Part shown: positions 1 to 10,365 of the stretch, in pieces
How the letters are laid out: the number at the start of each line of letters is the position of its first letter
How positions within the stretch are numbered: position 1 is the stretch's first letter
Position numbers and translations under genes: made by a program
Notes under the pieces: model-generated
What the model was told of the DNA's origin: nothing
Databases searched by the model: none
What the model saw: only the letters and a program-made list of their open reading frames with translations
Assembly: GCF_000090795.2 (NCBI RefSeq)
Contig: NW_003546253.1
Coordinates: 292,071-356,070, forward strand
Source of the DNA: Amphimedon queenslandica
Taxonomy: Eukaryota; Porifera; Demospongiae; Haplosclerida; Niphatidae
Direction: 5' to 3'
Length of the DNA stretch: 64,000 bases

Positions 1-37
1 TACTAACAGTCAATATAAGCTACTCCAGTAAAGAAAG
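1..37 (+). promoter_or_regulatory. 3' part of shared 5' untranslated exon (module 1)
   Basis: The window opens inside the untranslated leader exon that precedes each deaminase copy. It reads from TACTAACAGTCAATATAAGC to a splice donor after AAAGAAAG (GTAATG follows). The same exon and donor recur ending at about 5981, 10790, 12965, 14352 and 18686. The promoter belonging to this copy lies outside the window. It probably serves the copy beginning at 1710, although a second, more diverged leader ending near 1081 is also available. Confidence 0.6.
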
Positions 38-147
38 GTAATGTATACTGTATACAATATTTAATATCAGGTACTAATTATACACGTAACATTCAAGACC
101 AATAATATAATTAAGCCTACGTTATAGAAAGTGTTTGATATTCATGT

Positions 148-157
148 NNNNNNNNNN
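148..157. other. Assembly gap (10 N)
   Basis: Ten consecutive N inside the 5' intron of the first deaminase copy. True gap length is unknown. Confidence 0.99.
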
Positions 158-534
158 AGTTGAATGCCAAATAGTTTGTAACCATTTTGTTAAACAAAAC
201 TGAAAAATCAATATCTAGTAATGTTTTTTCTAATTTGCCTAGCCTGCTAACTATTGGATATGTCGTATGTGTGTCAACTGTGGTCTTATTATCAGCATCT
301 GGTAGTTGTTTTCAAATGTATATGCATGGTAGAACTTGGTATCAGTTTCTATGGCAAAATTAATTTTATGACTGCTCGGTTAATAACAACATAACATTAT
401 GACAACAATAACACAAAGTCATACATTTCACCTTTCTGCTCATCAATATTTCTGTCACTACCTACTCTGCACATGTTACAACATGCAGTTTAGATGTAAC
501 TAGTATTTACTGACATTATTATACATGTGCATAG

Positions 535-879
535 TAGTGGTGGGCGATACTGGCCAAAATGGATTCGATACGATACCGATCGATATCAGCTCATATCGGG
601 AGTATCGATACAGTTTCGATACGATATTTAGACCACACCTATGGAGTCACACCCCTTATTATTGACTGTTTTCATCAATGTTTTCACGCACGTGTATCCA
701 CGTGTGTGGATTATGCGTCATTAACTTATTAAATTTTCGTTATTTATATTATTTAACCTTAATAAATGGGCGTGGTCAACGTATCGACCCGGATTCCTTT
801 GAAATTTCGATACCGATACGATTCGATACCGTAAAATATCGTTTGTATCGATAAAATATCGATATATCGCCCACCACTA
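535..879. mobile_element. hAT-type MITE with intact TIRs and 8-bp target duplication
   Basis: A 345-bp non-autonomous element. Its 15-bp ends TAGTGGTGGGCGATA (535-549) and TATCGCCCACCACTA (865-879) are exact inverse complements. The element is flanked by an exact 8-bp direct repeat GTGCATAG (527-534 and 880-887). TIR form and 8-bp duplication are typical of hAT elements. The interior is rich in CGATA/TATCG subterminal motifs and has no open reading frame. The perfect ends imply a recent insertion. Confidence 0.9.
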
Positions 880-994
880 GTGCATAGCTATAGTAGACAG
901 TAACTACTAACTAGGGGCGGAGGCAGAGAAACCTCAGATCAGATCAGTACAGTATACTAGTACAAAAGTACGGGTGGCAGGTGGCTGCAGGCTG

Positions 995-1081
995 TTTATA
1001 TAGTGACTCTAGGGGCTAAAGAGTGATAAGAAAAAAGAAGATAAGCTAAAATAAGCTATAATTATTCTCCATTAAAGAAAG
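995..1081 (+). promoter_or_regulatory. Diverged promoter and leader exon
   Basis: A TTTATATAG box near 995-1003 is followed by AAGAAGATAAGC..ATAAGC..CATTAAAGAAAG and a GTAATG donor at 1082. This matches the 3' end and donor of the shared leader exon but is otherwise diverged. It could be an alternative first exon for the copy starting at 1710. Weak call. Confidence 0.35.
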
Positions 1082-1709
1082 GTAATGTATAGTTTGATAC
1101 TTCTACCATGCCAAATTTAAATTGACCAATCAGAATGCAGAATATGTGTATAAAGGTTTCTAAATCTATTAGAAACCTCCCGGGAACACTTAGAAACTTG
1201 GCACTCTATGGCATGCTTATGTTCTTATTAGTCCATTTGTCAAGCTTGGTTGATTGTTGTTTTTTTACTGCCTAGCCTGTTAGATATGTTGTATGTATGT
1301 CAACGTGGTCTTATTACCTGCAGCTGGTAGTTGTTTTCCAAATGTCATGGTAGAAGATGGTTATACACCTTAGTATCAGTTGCTATGGCATTTATTAACC
1401 TTGCAATTGTGACTGCGTTGCTTGGTTAATAAATCCCATAGAAACTTCTACCTTGGTGTATAACCTATACACATTAATGTCAAGGTCAATTTTAATCAGT
1501 TTTAAGTTACATAGAAAGTGTTTGATATTCATTGTACTAGTGTTTATTGTGTCCAGTGATTATACACACAATCATCAATAGAAGAGAAAGTGTTTTTATT
1601 GAAGGACTATTGAATTAAAAATAAATGCGGGATCCACAGTACAATTTAAAACACATACACTGTACATTAAATTAATATTTTGATAATTGATTTCTCTGCA
1701 TGTAGCTAT

Positions 1710-4700
1710 ATGTCACAAAAAATAGAAGATAAACTGCCAGGAGAAATTAAAAAAATAGAAGCTGAAATACAACAATGGTCAAAAGAAAGAGAAGAATATA
1801 TCAAGCAAATGCAACAAGTGGAAGATGAAATGGATTCTGAATATAAAAAAATAATAGCAGAAATGCAAAGTGTGGTAAAAGCCAATAAAATACAAGAGGA
1901 AGAGCATAAAAAACAAATGACAAATATAGACAACAAAGAAGAAGGTAAAAAAATGAATATAAAAAAAAGATTACAAAGAAAAAATTAAGCAAATAACAAA
2001 TGACGAAGACAAAAAAAAGAAAGAAAAGGAAAGATATGAAAAAAGATTAGCAAAAATAGAAGATGAAGCAAAAAAGATGAGAGACACAGAATATACTAAA
2101 AATAAAGAAAGATTAAAAGAAATATATGACAAAGCAAAAGAACTTAACGACAAAGAAACAGATACATCTAAAGCAAAAGATCTAAAAAACAAAGCTCAAA
2201 ATGTAAAAAAGAAATTGGAATCACAAACAGAGCATGTAAAAGCTTTAGAGGAAGCTATCAAAATACAAGATGAAGTAAAGGAGTTTAAAGTAAAAAGGAG
2301 AAGACAATGGGATGAATATTACATCAAGATTGCCTGTTTAGCTGCTTTAAGAAGCAAAGACCCTAAAACACCAGTAAGCTAATAATAATCTAAGGGAGTG
2401 AATACACAGTGCTACAGGTTGGTGCATGCATTGTTGACAGAGAAAATGGAAAAATAGTTGGGATTGGTTATAATTCTATGCCAAAAGATAAAGAATTTAC
2501 TTGGAAAGGTGCAAGTTCTCGGAGTGAAATAAATTTGATAAATCCTAAATTAAAATATGCCTATGGTAAGTATTTAAAAAAATTTTTGAAAGAATCTCTT
2601 TCAATAATAAAGAAAGATACAATAAAATTATTTTCTATAGTTGTTCATGCAGCAGTTAATGCTATCCTTAACAAGACAAGAGAGAGTATCAAAGGATGCA
2701 CATTATACACAACACTGCATCCTGATGAAGACTGTGTTCATGCAATGATACAAGCTGAAATGAAAGAAGTTGTTTACTGTATGTACACAAGGAAAGATGA
2801 ACTGGATCCTGATCAGAAAAAAGCACAAGTTATTTTTGAAATAAAAAAGATTCAACACAGGTAATTCAATATCTTAGTGTAACTTGAAATGTCTTTTCTT
2901 CTAAGGGAATTACCAAATGATGATTTTAAAGATGATAAGTATGTGAAAGAATTACAGAGAAGAATTGAACAAGGTAAAAAAGAGGGAGAAAATGCAGAGA
3001 GAGAACCTGAACCAGCAACAGCTATACCACTGGAAAAATTCTTTATGAGAATGGCAAAACTTAGCCAAAAAAGACCAGGAGACTTTCAAAACAAAGCAGT
3101 AAGTAATAACCTTATTTACAATCACAAATATAAGATGATTTATTGGTGAGAGTAATATTTGGTGAATTTGCCTGTAGATAATGGTGGGTTTTATATTGGT
3201 GATTTTGTGCCATGTGCCATTGAGCATGCTCAAATTGAAACAAATGGTGGATTTTCAAAACTACCAATCATCAATATCAATTTCTTCCCAATAATCATCT
3301 TGCAAACTATGAGGTAGTTCAAATATATTATGTGTATGCAAAGGTACATGTACATTTGGTCACTCTTTTATCATACTTAATAGGTAGGAGCATGTATAGC
3401 AACACCAAACAAACAAATAGTGGCTGTGGAATACAGTGGTGAATCTGAAGGTATACAACTTGAAATTGAAAGAAAAGCAAAAGAATTACATCAAGGGCTA
3501 GATACGAGTAATTTGTCAAGCTTTTGTAAGTAATTTAATTATTGTAATTACCTTAGAGTGACTTTTAATTGCGGGTACTAAATTTTGCGATTTTAGCACA
3601 AAGTAGATTTTGCTGGTATTAAAAATTGCGATTAAGTAATTATTACTAATAGTTATATGGCATTATGATGTCATTATTAATATTGCGCGTATTAATAATT
3701 GCGATTTTTAACCCAAACGCAAAATTCGCAATTAATAGTACCCGCATTTAAAAGTAACCTTAAGGTAATACATTAATTGGACTCGCCACGCTTGCGTAGG
3801 CGGGTACTATGCAGTTGGGTTGTCATTCTGTCACGAAAATTCCTGTTAATTCCTAGTCAATATCTTTTTTACTGAGCTCTCCTGAGTTATAATTCTTTTT
3901 AAGCTTTGAGAAAAAGATAATTTATTTAGCTCCGTTGTGTTTTCATAGCAATCTGTGGTAGCAAAAGCCGAATATTTTCAAGAATGTACCACTTTTCCTA
4001 GCCAAATCTTTGTGTTTCACTCTATTTGGTCAAGATTAGCATTGATAGGTAGAGAAAAGTACATAGATTAAAAAATATGTGGGAATTTTCTAATCTCTTT
4101 TTTGTTTGCGAGTTACAGTTGCTCAAAGTTTGTGATTTAGCCTCTTCAAAAAATTTTCAGGCAGCACTGGGAAAAACAGGAGCAACCAAACTATCTCAGT
4201 CTCTTTTAAATACCGTATAGCCAAAAATTTTCGAGGCTTAAAATTTCGTGAATAATGAAATTTATGGAGAAATTTTAAATTCCGTGATAAATATTTTCGT
4301 GATTTTATTTTAATAATAATAATAATAATGACCACGCCTTATTTAATTAAAACATGGTTTGAGACGGACTCTTGTGTCAAGGGGCACCATGTCTACAAAT
4401 CAGTGTGGACACCAGAGATGGGGAAGATCATCTTTGACCTAGGCAGTATGCTTAAAATAGCAATACAGAGTAACAGAGACATCAGCTTGACCGAGAACAC
4501 GACTTGACACGAGGGCACGTTTATTAGTCTAAGGCGTGGTTAACCACGCCTCTCAATTAATATTTATTTTCGGGGGTTTAATTTTTCGTGATGCAAGCAG
4601 TAATCACGAAAATACGAAAATTTATTCCTCACGAAATTTTTTGGCTATACGGTATCTAGGCAAATTTTTTGTGCTTACTCTTTCTTTGAATAGAGCTTCA

Positions 4701-5444
4701 GATGCTAAAATAAATTTCAGCTTTTCTTCTTTCTCCTACCCACGTGCCATGTTTGCACTGCACTGCTAAGTGCTGACCACACCTAAAATTTATTTTATGG
4801 ATCAGTGCAGTAATTGCATTGTTGCACTTTGCACTTTGTCAAAATCTATTATCCTTTTTTCAAATATCAAGTTGCTTGTATATATAATATCATGATGGGG
4901 GCAGTACAAGTAACACATTATCCCTCAGGTGAATCTCAGCAGGCGAGTCCATGCACCATGGTGCTTCATTATGCAATAATTTATAGTTGTACATGCTGAA
5001 TACAGAGCAATTGTTGGTAGATCAGTTAGAGGATGTACACTATATGTCACTTCATATCCATGCAATGTGTGTGCTAAAGTTATAGTAGAGTCTGGTATAA
5101 AAGAGGTGGTACATTATAAAAATGGAGATTGGAATGATGATCGATGTTACAGCTCAAGAAAAATATTAACTACTTGTTTAGGTCCTTCAAACATAAGGTT
5201 GGTCTCATTGTATGTGGTTTTAATAAGCTTCTTTGATAGAAAATATGGGAATGGAGGCAGTAAAAATGAGAGTCAAGATGAAGCAAGCTGCAGTATTGCT
5301 ATTGAAGAACCAGGCCGTACTTACATTGGAAAGATAACAATAGTATTACAATACATTATTATTATATTAGTATTAGTATTACTGTTAGTAGCATCATTTG
5401 TACTACTCATAACTAGTATTAGTATTAGTATTAATAGTTATTAG
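1710..5444 (+). CDS. Double dCMP-deaminase-domain protein, copy 1 (coiled-coil type, frameshifted)
   Basis: Six coding exons can be placed: 1710-2373, 2418-2565, 2641-2860, 2906-3098, 3384-3525, and 4987 to the stop at 5444. Exon 1 encodes a Lys/Glu-rich coiled coil ending in the WDEYYIKIACLAALRSKDP start of deaminase domain 1. Domain 1 continues with VGACIVD, GIGYNSMP, HAAVNA and PDEDC, so the catalytic Glu and first zinc Cys are missing. Domain 2 has VGACIA, HAEYRA and PCNVC, a complete zinc site. Exon 1 is not open throughout: the frame changes in an A-rich stretch near 1963-1985, so this copy is a pseudogene or the base count there is wrong. Intron 5 is 1461 nt against about 100 nt in sister copies and holds foldback elements. 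A one-codon deletion removes Pro after HAEYRAIVGR. A 42-nt GT-AG segment (5198-5239) could be an intron or coding. The C-terminus is a hydrophobic tail not found in sisters. Molecular substrate is unknown; family membership is clear. Confidence 0.8.
3549..3767. mobile_element. Foldback element with TA ends in intron 5 of copy 1
   Basis: About 219 bp with imperfect inverted ends TACCTTAGAGTGACTTTTAA and TTTAAAAGTAACCTTAAGGT(A), plus an inner inverted pair GCGGGTAC/GTACCCGC. The interior is AT-rich with repeated TTGCGATTTT motifs and no ORF. TA at both outer ends suggests a Tc1/mariner-type non-autonomous element. Confidence 0.7.
4211..4654. mobile_element. Foldback element, TACCGTATAG family
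   Basis: About 444 bp in intron 5 of copy 1, bounded by TACCGTATAGCCAAAAATTT (4211) and its near-complement ending GGCTATACGGTA (4654). Inner sequence contains TTTCGTGA motifs on both arms, an AAT microsatellite near 4310 and a GGCGTGGTTAACCACGCC palindrome near 4532. No ORF for a transposase. Confidence 0.75.
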
Positions 5445-5674
5445 TAATAGTATTAAATAATATAGTGAGATGGCAAGTGTCATGAATAATAATTAAGGTG
5501 TGTGGCACTAACTATTAATTAATTACTAATGAATAATAATTAAATATTCATAATCATAATAAACAGATAAACAAGAGTCACTGCAGTACTTTGCATTGTG
5601 TATGAACTGCAATTGTCTAGCATCAACAAGGAATAACAAATTAAATAAAGATACTAACATCGTCCCTGCACACA

Positions 5675-5860
5675 CACAAGTTGACTCCTACCCATCAATA
5701 CCACTGTCACTATGTACAGTTGATATACATGCAGTACATTCAAAATTCAAAAAACTTATGAAGACTATATATGGAATGTGTTATGAATACTGTTAGTATT
5801 GCATAACCATACCAGTGCGTTTAGATGCACTTGTAGTGCGTTTAGACGCACTGTGTCTAC
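5675..5860 (+). promoter_or_regulatory. Upstream conserved module of copy 2, with tandem palindromes
   Basis: A block from ACAAGTTGACTCCTAC through an ATATATGG-containing segment to ATACTGTTAGTATTGC is conserved upstream of the promoters at about 10535-10660, 14038-14215 and 18410-18545. Here it is followed by two near-palindromes built on AGTGCGTTTAGANGCACT (about 5813-5853) that the other copies lack. The rest of 5445-5675 is AT-rich tail sequence shared with 16570-16930. Confidence 0.5.
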
Positions 5861-5884
5861 ATGCAAGTATTTAGATAAGCTACC

Positions 5885-5981
5885 CACTAGTGTTGATTGA
5901 GAGATCAGACTAGAGGGAGTACAAGATAAGAGAAGAGAAGACTACTAACAGTCAGTATAAGCCATACTTCATTAAAGAAAG
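5885..5981 (+). promoter_or_regulatory. Promoter and leader exon of copy 2 (module 2)
   Basis: The block CACTAGTGTTGATTGAGAGA, then TCAGACTAGAGGGAGTACAA and AGAGAAGAGAAGACTACTAA, ends in AAAGAAAG with a GTAATT donor at 5982. It is nearly identical to the modules before the other copies. The TATATAA box seen in modules 3, 5 and 6 is degenerate here. The intron runs to the next acceptor at 6352. Confidence 0.65.
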
Positions 5982-6354
5982 GTAATTTACAGTTTATATA
6001 ATATTTAATATTAGAACTGTAACAAGAAATAGTGAGATAATTAACTACTAGTTAGTGTATAGTAACTTATTACAAACAAAAAAGAAACAAATTCACAAAA
6101 ATAATAACATTACATGCAATACACATTAACAGTAATGAGGCTTAAATACATGTAGAAAGTGTTGATAGATATTTATCATGACCAGTGATTAAATCTTTTG
6201 AATGGGGTATACTACTTATTGAATTAGAATGAATATAGAAATTACAAAAAATTATGTCAAAAAATTTCCCTGTGCATCCATAAATTGTGTTATTATGTAC
6301 AGCTACCAACAGCAAGGAAAAGTCATTTGAGACTTAATTTATTCTGATCTAGTT

Positions 6355-8613
6355 ATGGCAGAGGAAGATAGCAGAGAAATTGAAACGGAAGAAACATCAG
6401 AAAGTGGACAAAATAATGAAAGAAATAGTAAGACAATTAACTACTAAGACAAGGCAGTTAGTGTATGAGAATAAGAAATGAATAAGTAAAACCAACAATT
6501 AATAAAACAATAAATTAACATAACATACATAATACAATACATGTTAATGTCAAGGTCAAAGTTAATTAGTTTTAACTTACATAGAAAGTGTATGGCATTC
6601 ATTGTACTAGTCCTTTATTGTGTCCAGTGATTATACACACAATCATCAATAGATGAGAAATCAATTGTTAGTGTCTTTATTGAAGGAATAAATTGACTAT
6701 TGAATAAAAAATAAATGTCAGCACAGAGCCACATAATACTGTATAATTTATAACACATATAGTGGGATTTATTGGTGGTGAAAAAACTTTTGGCAGAGCT
6801 GATTAAATTGGTAGGTTAGCAGGTTAAATTTTGGTGAATCCATCCATCTCTTAGTTATCACCTGGCAACTAATGTTTTGAGTTTAAATTTGGCATTTTCA
6901 ACTAGCTAAATTTAATTCTTCATCAACAGATCCTATTATCCATATGGTACATGTACATTATCTACATGTAGTTACTGCAAGTGAAATGGAAAGAGAAATA
7001 ACTGAAATGAAAAAAAATTGGGAGAAAACATCAGAATATATCAAACAAATGGAAAAAGTTGAAGAGGAAATGGATTATGAGTTCAAGAAAATAATGGCAG
7101 AGATGGAAAGCATACAAAAAGCAATAAAAAAGCTAGATAGAGATCAAGAAAATAAAAAAGAAAGGTTTAAAATATTAAAAGAAAAAGTAGGAGAAGCAAA
7201 GGAGTTAAAAGAAAAGGCTTGTAACACAATACAAAAATTACAAAAAAATCCATCATCAGTAAAAGAGGCTGAAGTAAAAGAAATACTAGACGAAACAAAA
7301 TTATTTCAAAGAGACTGGAGACAACAATGGGATGAATATTACATGAAGATAGCCTGTTTAGCTGCTTTAAGAAGCAAAGATCCCAGGACACCAGTAAGCT
7401 GATAGTTACCTCATAAATAATGATTATTATTCCCAGGTTGGTGTTTGTATTGCTGATACTGAATCTTATCAAATTGTTGGGATTGGATATAACTCAATGC
7501 CTTGTGTCAAAGGAAGAAGTAACAATGACAAAATATTCCCATGGAAAGGATTATCAGAGAATGCAAGCAAAGAAGAGAAAAACAACAAAGACAAAAATAC
7601 AGAACTCAAATATCCTTTTGGTAGTCTAGTACAACTACAATAACATAATTATTATTATTCTAATTTTTAGCTGTTCATGCAGCAGTCAATGCTATTACAA
7701 ACAGGACCAGAGATAAACTTGATGGTTGCACAATATATGTAACACTAAAACCTGATGAAGACTGTGCTCGTGCAATACAACAAGCCGGAATAAAAGAAGT
7801 AGTTTACTGTATATACAAAAGAACACAGGAAAGAGAAACAAGAAATACCGGTATGATGACAGCAGAGGCATTTTTAAAAAGCAACAACATCGAACTAAAG
7901 TATAAAAAATAAAATAGCAGTAAATCAATCCTAATTAAGCTACATTATTTTAGCATCAATGATAATTTTTTCGAATTGTAGAAACCTGGGAGAGTCAGCT
8001 TCAGATAAATTTACTGGAAATGAAGTGGTTAAAGGACTTCAAAGCAGAATACATGAGCCACAGCCTAATGATGATGAGCCATACAAAAATGCTCTCACAT
8101 GGGAAGATTTCTTCATGGAAATAGCAAAACTGTCAAGAGAAAGGCCGGGACTATTTGACACAGCAGGATTAAGACTAAGAGTAAGAGCTATAAATATGCA
8201 AATAGCAAAAACATATATTTCAGACAGGAGCATGCATAGTGTCACCAAGCAACCAAGTAATGGCAGTTGGATACAGTGGATACCCTGAAGATATGGAACT
8301 TGGAGAGATCATTGAATATGATAAAGAATATAGTGAGTGTTTTAAAAGGCTATATACATGTACCGGTACATTTACTACATATTCCTTTTTTATAGTTGCC
8401 CATGCTGAATACAAGGCAATAATAGGAGGACCATCAGTTAGAGGATGTACACTATATGTCACTTCATATCCATGCAATGTGTGTGCTAAACTTATAGCAC
8501 AATCTGGGATCAGTGAAATAGTGTATGGTAAACCTCATATAGATCCAGGTGCTAAAAAAATACTAAAAGAGTGTCTTGACGGTAAAAGCAAAATAAGGCC
8601 AAAAGCAATATAA
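6355..8613 (+). CDS. Double dCMP-deaminase-domain protein, copy 2 (coiled-coil type, intact)
   Basis: Seven coding exons join in frame: 6355-6427, 6972-7393, 7437-7620, 7671-7899, 7982-8180, 8224-8332 and 8396-8613, for 477 residues. The first exon (MAEEDSREIE..) is inferred from an acceptor at 6352, a GTAAGA donor at 6428 and phase agreement with the next exon; a fallback start is the ATG at 6986. Residues about 30-145 form a charged coiled coil. Domain 1 has WDEYYMKIACLAALRSKDP, VGVCIAD, GIGYNSMP, HAAVNA and PDEDC: catalytic Glu and one zinc Cys absent. A linker with DFFMEIAKLSRERPG, a WDEYF-like start, leads to domain 2 with GACIVSP, HAEYKAI and PCNVC, a full zinc-deaminase site. Established family chemistry is hydrolytic deamination of deoxycytidine nucleotides. 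Substrate here is unknown. This is the best template for the family. Confidence 0.88.
6756..6945. mobile_element. Foldback element in leader intron of copy 2
   Basis: Begins CATATAGTGGGATTTATTGG and ends in a decayed complement near ATCCTATTATCCATATG. A sister copy at 19417-19581 keeps the opposite end (CAATAAATCCCACTATATG). Copy 1 lacks the insert at the matching place near 1650. TA-flanked, no ORF. Confidence 0.55.
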
Positions 8614-8767
8614 GGTTACCAAAAGTTTTAAATTGAGTAACAATGCTACCTAATAATAGGACCTGATTGACTGATCTTAATAAAAGTAATATTACAATTT
8701 AGGTTTTATAGACATTTTATAGAAGTGATTGTTCAATTTTTTATTATAGTGATATAGTAATTATAAT

Positions 8768-9200
8768 TTATATTTCTACTAACCTGTATCTAACTTTAGC
8801 CATATCCAGTAGTTTCCTGCTAGCAATCATGTGATCAGTATCATGATATTTATCACTGACATATAATATCTCAGTGATACCAGACTGTATGATCATACTC
8901 ATTACAAGGGAACAATGCAACATATATAGTACATCCTTTAACATCAGCTGAGTTCTTATTAAGGATAGCATTTAATTCAGCATGACACACCTTTATGTGG
9001 AGGTATACAGTAAGGAATGTAATTGATACACTGTCCATTGAATAGAGGCATCCACTATAAAGAAGAGAGGCTATACAGTAGTATACTATTTCATATACAC
9101 ACACAACTGACACAAGCTCTCCTTTTCCTCTGTCTCCCTCCTAAACCACCCCATGCATAATTCCCTTCTATGGATATTTTAGCCACTAATAAGAGTTCCA
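8768..9200 (-). pseudogene. DCTD: DCTD pseudogene fragment 1
   Basis: On the minus strand the segment matches exon 3 of the intact DCTD gene at 21.6-21.8 kb ([19 protein letters not shown] and [20 protein letters not shown]) followed by about 200 bp of its adjoining intron and a trace of exon 2. About ten bases are missing after CNE, which removes the second zinc Cys and shifts frame. Exon 1 and most of exon 2 are absent. Non-functional. Confidence 0.85.
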
Positions 9201-9404
9201 AATAGCCCACTATAGATACATTGCTTTGATAACATATCATAACAGAAGTCATTTCAGTACAGCACATACACACAATGTATAACTACTAGTGTGTACAAAC
9301 ATTACTTAATGAGTAGTTTAAATCAGCTACACACCACTCTGTCAGGATTCCAAATAGCTAACCTATAAATCATAAAATTTATCATTGATTTAGTTTTAGA
9401 ATTT

Positions 9405-9520
9405 TAAAAGCTTTTTGAATGCTCATAGCTCAAAATTTCAATTGGCCGAATCGACTCAAACATATGCATAGTATAAGGACATTGAGGTATGACTTTTTTC
9501 TCAAAAAAGAACTACACTGT
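9405..9520 (+). repeat. Decayed single unit of the 177-bp repeat
   Basis: Shows the order CTCATAGCTCAAAATTTCA, then ..CGACTCAAAC, ..AGTATAAGGACATTGAGGTA, matching the core of the tandem arrays at 30.3 and 41.1 kb. Heavily diverged. Confidence 0.5.
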
Positions 9521-10176
9521 ACATATGGTGTTTCAAAAATAATATAGTGAAGCTTAAATTAAATTGTAAGAACAAGTATTACAATGTAGGTAAACTATAA
9601 GATTGATACTAAGCATATGGTTTGAAACCAAAATTTTAATCTGCTCATAACAGAATTGTATTATAGGACACCAAAGAGCACTGAGGCAATTGCTGCTACA
9701 AACAACAATAACAGTGTGTTTACACAAATTGTACCAACTAAGCACTACTCCTACATGTACATTTGAAAAATTCATACCACTGCCATATAGAGAAAGGTGT
9801 GTATATCTAGGGTTACAGGATAAAATAACCTGCTGGCATGTTTGCATAGCCGTGCAGACGCACTTCTGTGTTGGTCTGACTATGCAAGACTAGCTGGCAT
9901 ATATTACATGCATACATGCATGCATTATAGCATAACTCTTTCCTTAAATATAAGTAGAGAAGAAAACAAAAACAAAAACAGAGCTCAGAAATAAGAATTG
10001 GCTTTAAATAATAGTTATTAGTTGTAAAACCAGAATTAAAGAAGCTAAACAGATCAGGTAATAATATTAATAATAATAATAATAATGGTGATGATAAAGA
10101 TGTTGGAGAATATTATCATGTGCTTCATTGTAATCTATATACAGTAGTGTTTCCAGAACCCATGTAGTTATGAGAC

Positions 10177-10365
10177 TACTAACTCAACTTTAGCCATATC
10201 CAGTAGTTTCCAGCTAGCAATCATGTGATCAGTATCATGACATTTATCACTGACGTATAATATCTCAGTGATACCAGACTGTATGATCAACTTAGCACAC
10301 TCATTACAAGGATAGTTAGGATACAATGCAACATCCTTTAAAATTAGTTGAGTTCTATCATTGGC
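10177..10365 (-). pseudogene. DCTD: DCTD pseudogene fragment 2
   Basis: Minus-strand match to DCTD exon 3 from the SRKLLDMAK end back through TDHMIAS, VSDKCHD and the zinc-Cys area (CNYPCNEC replaced by a changed but recognisable sequence). It stops before the HAE motif, which is missing. A second independent relic of the same exon. Confidence 0.75.

Larger units (their letters stand above)
235..1470. repeat. Imperfect direct duplication around a hAT-like element
   Basis: Two similar stretches, about 235-390 and 1268-1440, share the segment from GCCTAGCCTG through a GTCAAC..GTGGTCTTATT core and GGTAGTTGTTTTC to a TATCAGTT..CTATGGCA end. The second copy is flanked by an inverted pair (GGTTATACACC near 1354 and GGTGTATAACC near 1456), so it may be a foldback element. 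The rest of 38-1705 is AT-rich leader intron with no open gene. Confidence 0.55.

Noticed and set aside
5596-5796. Small ORF after copy 1
   Set aside because: It lies in the duplicated upstream module, and the frame is not kept in the sister modules at 14.1 and 18.4 kb.
9554-9893. Overlapping Cys-rich ORFs on both strands
   Set aside because: No similarity, no splice context, and surrounded by decayed duplications.
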